The notes under the pieces were generated by a model, which was given only the letters and a program-made list of their open reading frames with translations, was not told the DNA's origin and did no database searches. A DNA stretch of 6,006 nt, from assembly GCA_003552765.1 (NCBI GenBank), contig PUOI01000058.1, forward strand, positions 1 to 6,006. The letters run 5' to 3'. Of the stretch, positions 1-5,952 are shown in pieces (within the stretch, counting starts at the first letter, position 1; every line of letters starts with the position of its first letter). The stretch is from Candidatus Hydrogenedentota bacterium. Its GTDB lineage: Bacteria; Hydrogenedentota; Hydrogenedentia; Hydrogenedentales; SLHB01. A program made the position numbers and the translations under genes.

Positions 1-253
1 CGAGGGCGGCTTCCATGCCCTGGTTATTCGCCCCCGACCAACCCAGGTTGTGCTGAAACTGGAGAATGCGCACACGGCTGTCGTGACCATGGCGTTGCCG
101 GACAAATTCGACCGAGTCATCGGTGCTGCCGTTATCAAGAAGCACGAAACGCGCGTTTTCGTACGTCTGGGCAATGAGACTGTCGTAACAGGCCTCCAGA
201 TGTTCGAGGCCGTTCCAGTTGATGACGAGTACGTGAACGAGAGGTTGCATCAT
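1..253 (-). CDS. Family 2 glycosyltransferase, N-terminal part (runs off the left edge)
   Basis: Reading leftwards from the tandem ATG-ATG at 253-248 gives 84 uninterrupted codons to the window edge. The protein begins with a beta strand (VHVLVINWNG, residues 6-15), followed by the nucleotide-sugar-binding motif DNGSTDDS at residues 40-47 and the conserved NLGWSGANNQG segment at 69-79. These three blocks, in this order and spacing, mark the GT-A fold of GT2 enzymes, particularly the rhamnosyltransferase-like (WbbL-type) branch. Such enzymes transfer a sugar from an NDP-sugar to a glycan or lipid acceptor on the cytoplasmic side of the membrane. The acceptor-binding C-terminal part lies outside the window, so donor and acceptor cannot be named. 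An in-frame ATG at 292-290 would add 13 residues without family similarity and lies inside the apparent promoter, so the 253 start is preferred. No Shine-Dalgarno sequence precedes it. The gene is divergent from the HAD gene at 790. Confidence 0.9.
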   Translation of the reverse strand, partial: MMQPLVHVLVINWNGLEHLEACYDSLIAQTYENARFVLLDNGSTDDSVEFVRQRHGHDSRVRILQFQHNLGWSGANNQGMEAAL

Positions 254-263
254 GATGGCGCGG

Positions 264-292
264 AGTATACCATGCGCCGGCGGCGTTGTCAT
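264..292 (-). promoter_or_regulatory. Sigma-70-type promoter of the glycosyltransferase gene
   Basis: On the minus strand ATGACA (292-287, five of six matches to TTGACA) is followed after exactly 17 bases by TATACT (269-264, five of six matches to TATAAT). TG plus one base directly upstream of the -10 gives an extended -10 element. Transcription would start near 257, only about four bases before the ATG at 253, so the transcript would be almost leaderless. This fits the absence of a Shine-Dalgarno sequence there. The match is visible in the sequence; activity is inferred. Confidence 0.6.
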
Positions 293-344
293 GAAACGGG
301 GGCCGGTCTCTCGCGCCGAACACAGTGATCGCGCTTGGAGGTGG

Positions 345-385
345 CATGGCCTTCCAGGCCATGAATCACGGGCTGGAAGCCCGTG
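345..385. repeat. Pair of inverted 19-base hairpins (REP/BIME-like)
   Basis: Two perfect hairpins, each an 8-bp stem with a 3-base loop, lie 3 bases apart: 345-363 (CATGGCCT, loop TCC, AGGCCATG) and 367-385 (CACGGGCT, loop GGA, AGCCCGTG). The reverse complement of the first matches the second at 15 of 19 positions. All four differences fall at paired stem positions (3 with 17, 6 with 14), so base pairing is kept. Similarity continues weakly into the flanks (a GCCAC or GCTAC block follows each unit in its own orientation). This is the architecture of a repetitive extragenic palindrome doublet. No T-run follows either stem, so a simple intrinsic terminator is unlikely. Copy number elsewhere in the genome cannot be seen here. 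Confidence 0.75.
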
Positions 386-410
386 CTACGTCACCGCGAC
401 AATTTTGAGA

Positions 411-468
411 TGATGCGTTATGCATCAGAACGCCCTCACCGTCATCCCCGCGAAAGGGATCGCGGTGA
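411..468. repeat. Two further small hairpins in the repeat-rich spacer
   Basis: TGATGC at 411-416 pairs with GCATCA at 422-427 around a 5-base loop. Just downstream TCACCG (436-441) pairs with CGGTGA (463-468), with a nested ATCCC (444-448) and GGGAT (456-460) stem separated by a 2-by-2 internal loop. The second resembles the GTCATCCCCGCGAAAG-type intergenic repeats seen in many bacterial genomes, which is recalled rather than checked. Neither has a T-run. They look like more palindromic repeat material rather than regulatory sites of a named gene. Confidence 0.45.
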
Positions 469-472
469 AGGA

Positions 473-481
473 TTATCCACA
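473..481 (+). other. Single perfect DnaA-box match (TTATCCACA)
   Basis: The 9-mer TTATCCACA fits the DnaA-box consensus TTATNCACA exactly. It sits between the hairpins and the composite palindrome in a gene-free stretch. Only imperfect 7-of-9 relatives (for example around 609-617 and 731-739) lie nearby, and there is no AT-rich unwinding region or origin-type gene neighbourhood. It is recorded as a sequence match, not as an origin. Confidence 0.25.
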
Positions 482-490
482 AATCAAATC

Positions 491-690
491 CATCCCGGAG
501 GGATGACAGCTGGTAGCCGGGGGTTGAGGCCGCTTGCGATAGCATACGGGCGATACCCCCGGAATCAGATACCACCCAGTACCGACCCTTTAGGGGTCGC
601 AGAACCTTTGTGAACAGCGCCCCCGGGGTATCGCGCGCTACGCGCGCTTCAACCCCAAGCTACTATCTGTAACTTCTTTTGGGGTCTTTA
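491..690. repeat. Composite palindromic intergenic element of about 200 bases
   Basis: The element consists of serial hairpins: CATCCC-GGA-GGGATG (491-505); an 8-bp stem CCGGGGGT (517-524) with ACCCCCGG (555-562); a central CGACCC (583-588) with GGGTCG (594-599); and GGGGT (625-629) with ACCCC (652-656), enclosing CGCGCG (632-637) with CGCGCG (641-646). The outer halves are inverted copies. Bases 506-529 match the reverse complement of 647-670 at 19 of 24 positions, and GCGATACCCC at 550-559 recurs inverted at 624-633. The whole is therefore a large imperfect inverted repeat around the central hairpin. The open frames crossing it lack a family signature and are taken as non-coding. A non-autonomous mobile repeat (MITE or RAYT-mobilised REP cluster) or a structured RNA are both possible. 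The right boundary is approximate. Confidence 0.7.
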
Positions 691-778
691 GATATTCGCC
701 CACGAATGGAGGCAAGGCTGTAGCGTTCCTTGTGAATTCCCATTGGAGGCGGACAGTGCATCAGGCATGCCCAAGAAA

Positions 779-783
779 AGGAG
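779..783 (+). promoter_or_regulatory. Ribosome binding site that fixes the GTG start of the HAD gene
   Basis: AGGAG (779-783) lies 6 bases before the GTG at 790. This supports a GTG start, which also places the catalytic DxD motif only six residues from the N-terminus, as is normal for the family. No convincing promoter was found between the repeat element and this site. Confidence 0.75.
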
Positions 784-789
784 CCGCAA

Positions 790-1455
790 GTGCAAGCGAT
801 CATATTTGATTTTGATGGACTGATTCTGGACACGGAAAGCTGTGACCTTCAGGCGTGGCAAGAAACCTTCGCCGCATATGGAGGAAGACTCGATTTCGAG
901 ACATGGGCGCAATGGCTTGGCGTGGCCGCGGCCGATTGCGATTTTCACGGGGTCTTGGAGCAACAGACAGGCCAGCCGCTTGATCGCGCCACGGTTCGCG
1001 CCGCCTTCCGCCAACGGTATTACGCGCTGGTCCAAGAGAAACCTTTAACCGAGGGGGTGTTGGACTACCTTCACGACGCCGAACGGCTGGGTTTGCGCGT
1101 TGGGCTGGCCAGCAGCGCCACCCGCGACTGGGCGGAGGGCCATCTCCGGCGGTTTGAAATCTACGAACGCTTCCACGCTACCCGGTGCGCCGGAGAAGCG
1201 CCCGCCGCCAAACCGGCGCCTGACCTGTACGAGGCGGTGCTGGCGGACCTCAATGTCTCACCGGCGCATGCGCTCGCGCTTGAAGATTCCCCACACGGCG
1301 CCCACGCGGCCAAGACGGCGGGACTCTTCACCGTCGCCGTGCCCAACCCCGTCGCGGCGGGTCTCGACTTCGATGGCGTGGACATGCGGTTGAACCGGCT
1401 TACGGACATGCCGCTGGAGACTTTGCTGGACACGGCGCGCAAGGCGAGGCCGTAG
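790..1455 (+). CDS. HAD-superfamily hydrolase, subfamily IA (beta-phosphoglucomutase/phosphatase-like)
   Basis: The 221-residue protein is full length for a cytoplasmic HAD-IA enzyme. Motif I is FDFDGLILDTE (residues 6-16), with D7 the expected nucleophile that forms the aspartyl-phosphate and D9 the acid/base. The alpha-helical C1 cap follows (about 16-85). Motif II is GLASSAT, with S108 binding phosphate. Motif III is K141 in KPAPDLY, and motif IV is ALEDSPHG, with E165 and D166 coordinating magnesium. All catalytic positions are present. The pattern matches the beta-phosphoglucomutase, YcjU, CbbY and sugar-phosphatase cluster, whose members dephosphorylate or isomerise small sugar phosphates. 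The cap does not let me choose a substrate. It starts with GTG after a good Shine-Dalgarno site. It stands alone on its strand, divergent from the glycosyltransferase and convergent with the M16 peptidase. Confidence 0.92.
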   Translation: MQAIIFDFDGLILDTESCDLQAWQETFAAYGGRLDFETWAQWLGVAAADCDFHGVLEQQTGQPLDRATVRAAFRQRYYALVQEKPLTEGVLDYLHDAERLGLRVGLASSATRDWAEGHLRRFEIYERFHATRCAGEAPAAKPAPDLYEAVLADLNVSPAHALALEDSPHGAHAAKTAGLFTVAVPNPVAAGLDFDGVDMRLNRLTDMPLETLLDTARKARP

Positions 1456-1470
1456 CGCCATACCGTGTCA

Positions 1471-1522
1471 AATGAAGGAGGCCGGGCTGAAGTCGAACTC
1501 CAACCCGGCCGGCTTCATTTTT
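1471..1522. terminator. Intrinsic terminator between convergent genes
   Basis: AATGAAG (1471-1477) pairs with CTTCATT (1513-1519) and GGCCGGG (1480-1486) with CCCGGCC (1504-1510), separated by a 2-by-2 internal loop and capped by a 17-base loop. On the plus strand the stem ends in a T-run (1518-1522), 15 bases after the HAD stop codon. On the minus strand only TTT follows, so it should end HAD transcription well and may also serve the M16 gene, whose stop is at 1537. Confidence 0.85.
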
Positions 1523-1536
1523 GCATTGGGATATGC

Positions 1537-4419
1537 TTAGGGGGTCTCGAGTGGGGCCTCCGGCGCGGGTTCGGGGGCGGGCATGTCTTCCATGTCCTCG
1601 GGCATGGGCATCTCATCCGCCTCCTCGACTTCCTTGAGCACGGTTACCGGGCCGATTTCCTCCAAATCGTCGAGGAAGGCGTCCGCCTCCCCTACCACCA
1701 CGATGCACAGGCTATCGGGATCGATGATTTCCTCGGCGATGCGCATGACATCTTCCCGCGTGGTTTCTTGATACTCTTCTAGCGCCTGCTGAAGGTAATC
1801 CCGCGGTTGGCCGTAGTACTCGAAGATCCACTGGTAATTGACGACATCTTGCAGGGTCTCCATTTGCGTGGGCAGATTCCCCACGAGATAGGAGCGGGCC
1901 GCGTCGAGTTCCTCGTCCGTTGGCGGGTCGTCTCGCATACTGTCGATCACCTCCAGCACCGACGCCAAGGCTTCCGCCGTGTTCCCGGTCTCCGTGAAGG
2001 TGTACGTCCAGAAGTTGCCCGCCTTCAACTGAGGCCGGATGACTCCGGCAACGCCATAGGTCAGACCGCGCTCGGCGCGCACCACCTGGAAGAGGCGGCT
2101 GGCGCCGGATGCGCCGTAGACTTGGGTAAAGACTTGCGCCTTATGGTAGTCGGGATCCCCCCGAGTAATCGTGGGTTGGCCAACGCGGATGTGGCTCTGT
2201 ACCGAACCGGGCCGGTCGACGACGTAGATGTGGGTATCCTGCTTTTCTGGAACCTCGGGCAACTCAATGGCGGGCCGTTCGCCTTCAGCTTCCCAACCGC
2301 CGAACTCCGCTTCAGCTAGCTCGCGGGCCTGTTCTTTCGTAACGTCCCCCGCCACATAGAGCACGGCCGCGTCGGGCCGCATGTACGTCTCCCACCAGTC
2401 GCGCGCAATCTCCGGCGTAAGGGCCTCGATGTCCTCGAGTTCGCCTTGGGCGGAGCGTTCGTAGGGATGGCCCGCGAATAGCTGTTGGCGCAAGGCGCGG
2501 TCGGCAAGATAGCCGGCGTCTTGTTCATCCACGCTGCGGGACGACATCCGCTGGCGTTGCACGGTCTCGAATTCGCTCTGAGGGAAGACAGGCCTCCGGA
2601 CAACCTCGGCCATGAGTTCAAGAGCGGTTTCGACCTTGTCCGAAAGCCCCGAGGCATTCACCGCGGCCGTGTCCATGTTCGCGCTTCCGCTCAAGGAAAT
2701 GGCGTTGTATTCCAGCTCCTCGGCCAATTCGGAGGCGGTATAGTTCTCCGTGCCGCGGGTGAGCATGGCCATGGCCATGGAGGCCGCGCCAGGGGTTTCG
2801 GGGTCCTCGGACCAAGCGCCATATCGCAAGCCAAGCTTCATGCGTACGTATGGCAAACGATCATCCTCGATGACGGCGACGCGAAGCCCATTATTGAGTT
2901 CGAACTCCTCGATTTCCGTTTCCGGCAGTTCGCCGATCAGGTCGGCGATGGGCGGTTCGCCGGGGATATACTCGGGCTCGACGGCATCGGCCTTAACCCC
3001 CGTGGGCTCCGTTTCAGTCTCCTCGCCCGCCACTTCCTGGGCGGCTTCTTCATCGGCAATGAGGAAGACGTCGGGATGGGGTTCGGCCTCCGGGTTGGGG
3101 ACCACGCGAACGACGGTGCGCCGCTCTGGCGCCAGGTATTCTTGCGCCACACGGAGGACATCATCCGGGGTTACGGCTTGAATCGCCTCGAGTTCCTCGT
3201 TGAGGCCCTCGGGATGGCCAAGTTCCAGCGTAGCTTGACCCAATTCGCGGGCCCGGTTGTCCATGCGGAACAGCCCGCTGATGGCGTTTCGCATGAGCTG
3301 GTTTTGCACCTTGGTCAACTCGCGCTCGCTGATGGGTTCTTCGCGGACGTTCTCGACATGTTCATCGAGTTCCGAAAGAATCTCGTCGAGATCTTGGCCG
3401 GGCTGAAGCGTGGCCGCCATGCGCAAGTAGCCATCCGCCTCGAACGGTCCAGCGGAGGCGAAGACGGTGTTGGCGACCCCTTTGTCGCGCACAAGGTCTT
3501 CATAAAGGCGGCTGCTGTCACCATAACCAAGCACGTTCATGAGGATACGCAACGGCGCATAATCGGGGTGCTTGCGGGGCACGCCCCGGTAGAAGAAGTT
3601 CAACTGTGGCACGGGCCCGAGGCGCTCCTCAATGGTGATGTCCCGCTCCTCTTCTTGCTCCGGAGCGTCCATCTCGGGCCGGGGCGGTTCAGGCCCGCGC
3701 GGCATCCAGCCAAAATACTTGCGCGCCTTGTCTTGGGCTTCTTCGTGGCTCACAGCCCCCACGATGGCCACCACGGCGTTGTTCGGCAGATAATATGTAT
3801 CCCAAAACTCCTGCAACTCCAACAACGTCGCCGCACGTAGGTGCTCGATGTTTCCGATGGGATGCCAGCGATAGGCGCGATCCTCGAACAGAACGGGTAG
3901 AAGCTCCTCGAACACCGTGCCGTAGGGGCGGTTGAGGAATTGGCGCCGCTCTTCCTCGACAACCCGGCGCTCGATCACGAACTGCTCCTCGTTCACGTTC
4001 AGGAACATCATGCGGTCCGCTTCAAGCCACAGCGCTAGCTCAAGCTGATTCGAAGGAACGGTGTTGACGTAGGCCGTGTAATCAAACGAAGTGAAGGCGT
4101 TGGCGGATCCTCCCACTTCCCGTATGCGTTCGAAGTGTTCCTCCGGTTCCATGCGGTCCGTTCCGCGAAACATCATGTGCTCGAACATGTGGGCGAATCC
4201 CTGGCGTTCGGGGGCTTCGTCCTTCGAGCCCACGTGGTACCACACATGCACCGCCGTCAGGGGTGTCGAGAAATCCTCCACCGTGATGACCCTCAATCCG
4301 TTCTCCAGGGTCAGTATTTCGTAATCGTGCACCCTTTCCATTGCCTCCGCGGGTGGCGCCTGAGAAAAGGCCATGGCCGCAATCGCCGCCGTGATCACTA
4401 ACCGGATGGACAAAGCCAT
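1537..4419 (-). CDS. Exported two-domain M16 family zinc metallopeptidase (pitrilysin/MPP-like fusion)
   Basis: This is a 960-residue protein. A type I signal peptide (basic MALSIR, hydrophobic 7-19, cleavage probably after AEA at 24-26, no lipobox) predicts export. The first M16 unit (about 32-445) carries the inverted zinc motif HMFEH: H77 and H81 are ligands and E80 the catalytic base. E157 in the VVEEERR segment lies 76 residues after H81, the spacing of the third ligand in mitochondrial processing peptidase. A Glu-rich linker (about 446-505) leads to a second M16 unit (about 506-925). There the HxxEH position reads AASMAMAML, so no zinc site remains, but its C-terminal half keeps the R781 and Y788 (GLTYG) pair that the first unit lacks (GVANTV). 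The tail (928-960) is rich in Glu, Pro and Met. Such proteins form a clamshell that degrades peptides or unfolded segments; the substrate is unknown. AGGAGG precedes the ATG. Confidence 0.95.
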   Translation of the reverse strand: MALSIRLVITAAIAAMAFSQAPPAEAMERVHDYEILTLENGLRVITVEDFSTPLTAVHVWYHVGSKDEAPERQGFAHMFEHMMFRGTDRMEPEEHFERIREVGGSANAFTSFDYTAYVNTVPSNQLELALWLEADRMMFLNVNEEQFVIERRVVEEERRQFLNRPYGTVFEELLPVLFEDRAYRWHPIGNIEHLRAATLLELQEFWDTYYLPNNAVVAIVGAVSHEEAQDKARKYFGWMPRGPEPPRPEMDAPEQEEERDITIEERLGPVPQLNFFYRGVPRKHPDYAPLRILMNVLGYGDSSRLYEDLVRDKGVANTVFASAGPFEADGYLRMAATLQPGQDLDEILSELDEHVENVREEPISERELTKVQNQLMRNAISGLFRMDNRARELGQATLELGHPEGLNEELEAIQAVTPDDVLRVAQEYLAPERRTVVRVVPNPEAEPHPDVFLIADEEAAQEVAGEETETEPTGVKADAVEPEYIPGEPPIADLIGELPETEIEEFELNNGLRVAVIEDDRLPYVRMKLGLRYGAWSEDPETPGAASMAMAMLTRGTENYTASELAEELEYNAISLSGSANMDTAAVNASGLSDKVETALELMAEVVRRPVFPQSEFETVQRQRMSSRSVDEQDAGYLADRALRQQLFAGHPYERSAQGELEDIEALTPEIARDWWETYMRPDAAVLYVAGDVTKEQARELAEAEFGGWEAEGERPAIELPEVPEKQDTHIYVVDRPGSVQSHIRVGQPTITRGDPDYHKAQVFTQVYGASGASRLFQVVRAERGLTYGVAGVIRPQLKAGNFWTYTFTETGNTAEALASVLEVIDSMRDDPPTDEELDAARSYLVGNLPTQMETLQDVVNYQWIFEYYGQPRDYLQQALEEYQETTREDVMRIAEEIIDPDSLCIVVVGEADAFLDDLEEIGPVTVLKEVEEADEMPMPEDMEDMPAPEPAPEAPLETP

Positions 4420-4424
4420 AACTG

Positions 4425-4430
4425 CCTCCT
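4425..4430 (-). promoter_or_regulatory. Strong ribosome binding site of the M16 peptidase gene
   Basis: On the minus strand a full AGGAGG lies 5 bases before the ATG at 4419-4417, which fixes that start in front of the signal peptide. A small hairpin, CGGCT (4444-4448) with AGCCG (4454-4458), lies just upstream in the probable leader. I did not find a convincing promoter between 4431 and 4511: a TTGTCA at 4501-4496 lacks a correctly spaced -10. Confidence 0.85.
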
Positions 4431-4511
4431 GATTCCTGTTGTTCGGCTGCGGGAGCCGTGGTTAAAGTTTCCGCGCGTCATATGTGCCCCCATTGTGACA
4501 AACCCGCAATC

Positions 4512-4557
4512 AAAAACGCCACAAACCTCCCCTTTAGCGGGAGGTTGTGGCGTTTTG
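4512..4557 (-). terminator. Strong intrinsic terminator of nadA
   Basis: AAAACGCCACAA (4513-4524) pairs perfectly with TTGTGGCGTTTT (4545-4556) and CCTCCC (4526-4531) with GGGAGG (4539-4544). This gives 18 bp with one bulged A (4525) and a 7-base loop. Read on the minus strand it lies 24 bases after the nadA stop and ends in TTTTT. It should insulate nadA from the M16 gene downstream, which argues that the two are separate transcription units. The A/T flanks on both sides would also stop transcription coming the other way. Confidence 0.9.
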
Positions 4558-4580
4558 CATTGCATGGGATGGGGCGCAAG

Positions 4581-5660
4581 CTACACAATTTCTAGCATGC
4601 GGTCAATCGGCAAGCGGGCTCGCTTGATAACATCCTGAGGCAACTCGATCTGATACTGGACCTTGCGCAAGCCCTCAAGCGTGTCCTCTAAGGTGATTTC
4701 GTTCATGTGGGGACAGCGGACGCTGCACAGCCTAAGCATCTCCTTCTCCGGATTCTCCGCAGCGATATTGTCGCCCATGGTGCACTCGGTCAGGAGCAGG
4801 TAATGAGGCGCATCCACATCCTTCACGTACGCGATCATCTGCTTCGTGCTGCCGGTGTAATCCGTCTCGGCCACGACCTCGGGGCTACATTCGGGATGGG
4901 CCACGACGGCAACATCGGGGAACTGGCGCCGGATGGCGCGCACGTCTTCCACCGAGAACTTATCGTGTACCTCGCATCGCCCTTGCCAGCCGATCAGGGC
5001 CGGGCCGCTCACATCGGGTTCGGTTTCGTGGGGCTTGCCCGACGGCGAAGGCAACACAAAGGGTAGGCCAACTTCATCGGCGGTATTCCGGCCCAAATAC
5101 TCATCGGGCAGGAAGATGATTCGTTCGTGACCTTCCGCCATAAGGTGACGCACCACTTTGTCCGCATTGCCGGAAGTGCAGCAGTAGTCGGACTCCGCCT
5201 TGACATCCGCATACGTATTCACATAGGTGACCACGGGCACGCCAGGAAACTGTACTTTCAGCTCTCGCACTTCTTCCGCCGTGATGGCCTCGGCCAAGGA
5301 GCACCCCGCCTTCAGCGACGGGATGAGCACCGTTTTCTCCGGGTTCAGGATCTTGGCGGTCTCGGCCATGAACTTCACGCCACAGAACAGAATGATGTCC
5401 GCGTCCGTTTGCGTGGAGCGCCGGGCCAGCTCAAGGCTGTCGCCCGTGTAATCCGGAACCGTCGTGTATAGCGCGGGCTCCATATAGTTATGGCCGAGAA
5501 TTACCGCGTTTTGGGTCGATTTCAACTGGTTTATCTCATAGGCGAGTTCTGCTTTTTGATCAATCTCGAATTCGGGCATGAGCTTGGATAGCTGGTCCCG
5601 CATCCGCGCCCTCAATTCCTCGAGAGCCGCTTTCTTCCCTGTAAACGTTGTTTCTGTCAT
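4581..5660 (-). CDS. nadA: Quinolinate synthase A, [4Fe-4S] enzyme
   Basis: This 359-residue cytoplasmic enzyme condenses iminoaspartate (from NadB) with dihydroxyacetone phosphate to give quinolinate, the precursor that NadC converts towards NAD. Landmarks in order are ILGHNYMEP (54-62), YTGDSLELA (71-79), FCGVKFMAE (92-100), LKAGCSLAE (116-124), VTYVNTYADVKAESDYCCTS (144-163), LPDEYLGRNTA (184-194), GRCEVHDKF (227-235), AHPEC (254-258), TDYTGST (266-272) and RCPHMN (315-320). The three cluster-binding cysteines should be C120, C229 and C316. The length fits the long, B. subtilis-like form. The C-terminal cysteines read CSVRC (312-316), not the CxxCxxC of the E. coli type. A longer frame reaches back to a GTG at 5831, but those 57 residues lack NadA similarity. 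The ATG at 5660 has AAGGA at 5675-5671, so it is preferred. nadB and nadC are not in view. Confidence 0.96.
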   Translation of the reverse strand: MTETTFTGKKAALEELRARMRDQLSKLMPEFEIDQKAELAYEINQLKSTQNAVILGHNYMEPALYTTVPDYTGDSLELARRSTQTDADIILFCGVKFMAETAKILNPEKTVLIPSLKAGCSLAEAITAEEVRELKVQFPGVPVVTYVNTYADVKAESDYCCTSGNADKVVRHLMAEGHERIIFLPDEYLGRNTADEVGLPFVLPSPSGKPHETEPDVSGPALIGWQGRCEVHDKFSVEDVRAIRRQFPDVAVVAHPECSPEVVAETDYTGSTKQMIAYVKDVDAPHYLLLTECTMGDNIAAENPEKEMLRLCSVRCPHMNEITLEDTLEGLRKVQYQIELPQDVIKRARLPIDRMLEIV

Positions 5661-5854
5661 GGGATTACCGTCCTTGGAATTTGTTGGAAGGGGTGAAGCC
5701 GCTGTCCGGGCAGCCTCTCCATCTGGATCGCAACCTAAAACGAAACACGCTGGAGGGTTGAAGTCTTCCCCGGCTCGGCCTGAGCGTCTCAGCGGATGGG
5801 GTTGGGACTGGTTGGACGGCAGTATCACCACCGCCTAAACACGCCCGTCCCATC
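5661..5854 (-). promoter_or_regulatory. Structured 5' leader of nadA (unassigned)
   Basis: If the promoter upstream is right, nadA has a leader of about 190 bases. Several stems can be drawn on the minus strand: GGACGG (5850-5845) with CCGTCC (5819-5814), overlapping an alternative GGCGGT (5835-5830) with ACTGCC (5823-5818); CTGAG (5792-5788) with CTCAG (5784-5780), inside CCCC (5801-5798) with GGGG (5771-5768); CTCCA (5755-5751) with TGGAG (5721-5717); and GCTG (5714-5711) with CAGC (5704-5701). The RBS-like AAGGA is at 5675-5671. I do not recognise a known riboswitch consensus. A frame is open through much of it (back to 5831) but looks non-coding. Confidence 0.35.
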
Positions 5855-5860
5855 TGTGAA

Positions 5861-5889
5861 ATGCTATCAAAATCTCATTCCAAAAGCAA
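5861..5889 (-). promoter_or_regulatory. Candidate nadA promoter
   Basis: On the minus strand TTGCTT (5889-5884) and TAGCAT (5866-5861) are 17 bases apart in an AT-rich patch that stands out from the GC-rich surroundings. The -35 is weak (TTG only) and the -10 matches four of six. A T6 run (5893-5888) after a G-rich segment overlaps the -35 and could instead be the tail of a terminator for the upstream gene, but the stem there is poor. Confidence 0.35.
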
Positions 5890-5952
5890 AAAATCCCGCT
5901 ACCCCGCAAGCTGCCGGCGTATACGTTCGCCACTCTCTCTTTTTGCAGGTCT

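Noticed and set aside
50..328. A 92-codon plus-strand frame at the left edge
   Set aside because: It is antisense to the glycosyltransferase, whose minus-strand frame carries the conserved DNGSTDD and NLGWSGANNQG motifs.
383..613. A 76-codon frame across the hairpin repeats
   Set aside because: It reads through palindromic repeat DNA. The translation has no family signature and there is no RBS.
345..690. CRISPR array
   Set aside because: The repeats are few, palindromic, of different lengths and without regular unique spacers; no cas gene is present.
473..740. Chromosomal replication origin
   Set aside because: Only one perfect DnaA box, no AT-rich unwinding tract, and no dnaA, dnaN or similar gene nearby.
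2485..3840. A 451-codon open frame on the plus strand opposite the M16 gene
   Set aside because: It lies wholly antisense to a clear two-domain peptidase, has no recognisable domain, and is the kind of long shadow frame that high-GC codon bias produces.
4493..4501. TTGTGACAA as a repressor operator upstream of the M16 gene
   Set aside because: A 9-base palindrome is too short and common to support an operator, and no regulator gene is nearby.
5661..5831. A 57-residue N-terminal extension of NadA starting at a GTG
   Set aside because: The extension has no NadA similarity and no good RBS. The ATG at 5660 has an AAGGA upstream and gives the normal family length.
5888..5915. Intrinsic terminator of the gene at the right edge
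   Set aside because: There is a T6 run on the minus strand, but the best stem upstream is short and mismatched, so I did not list it as a feature.
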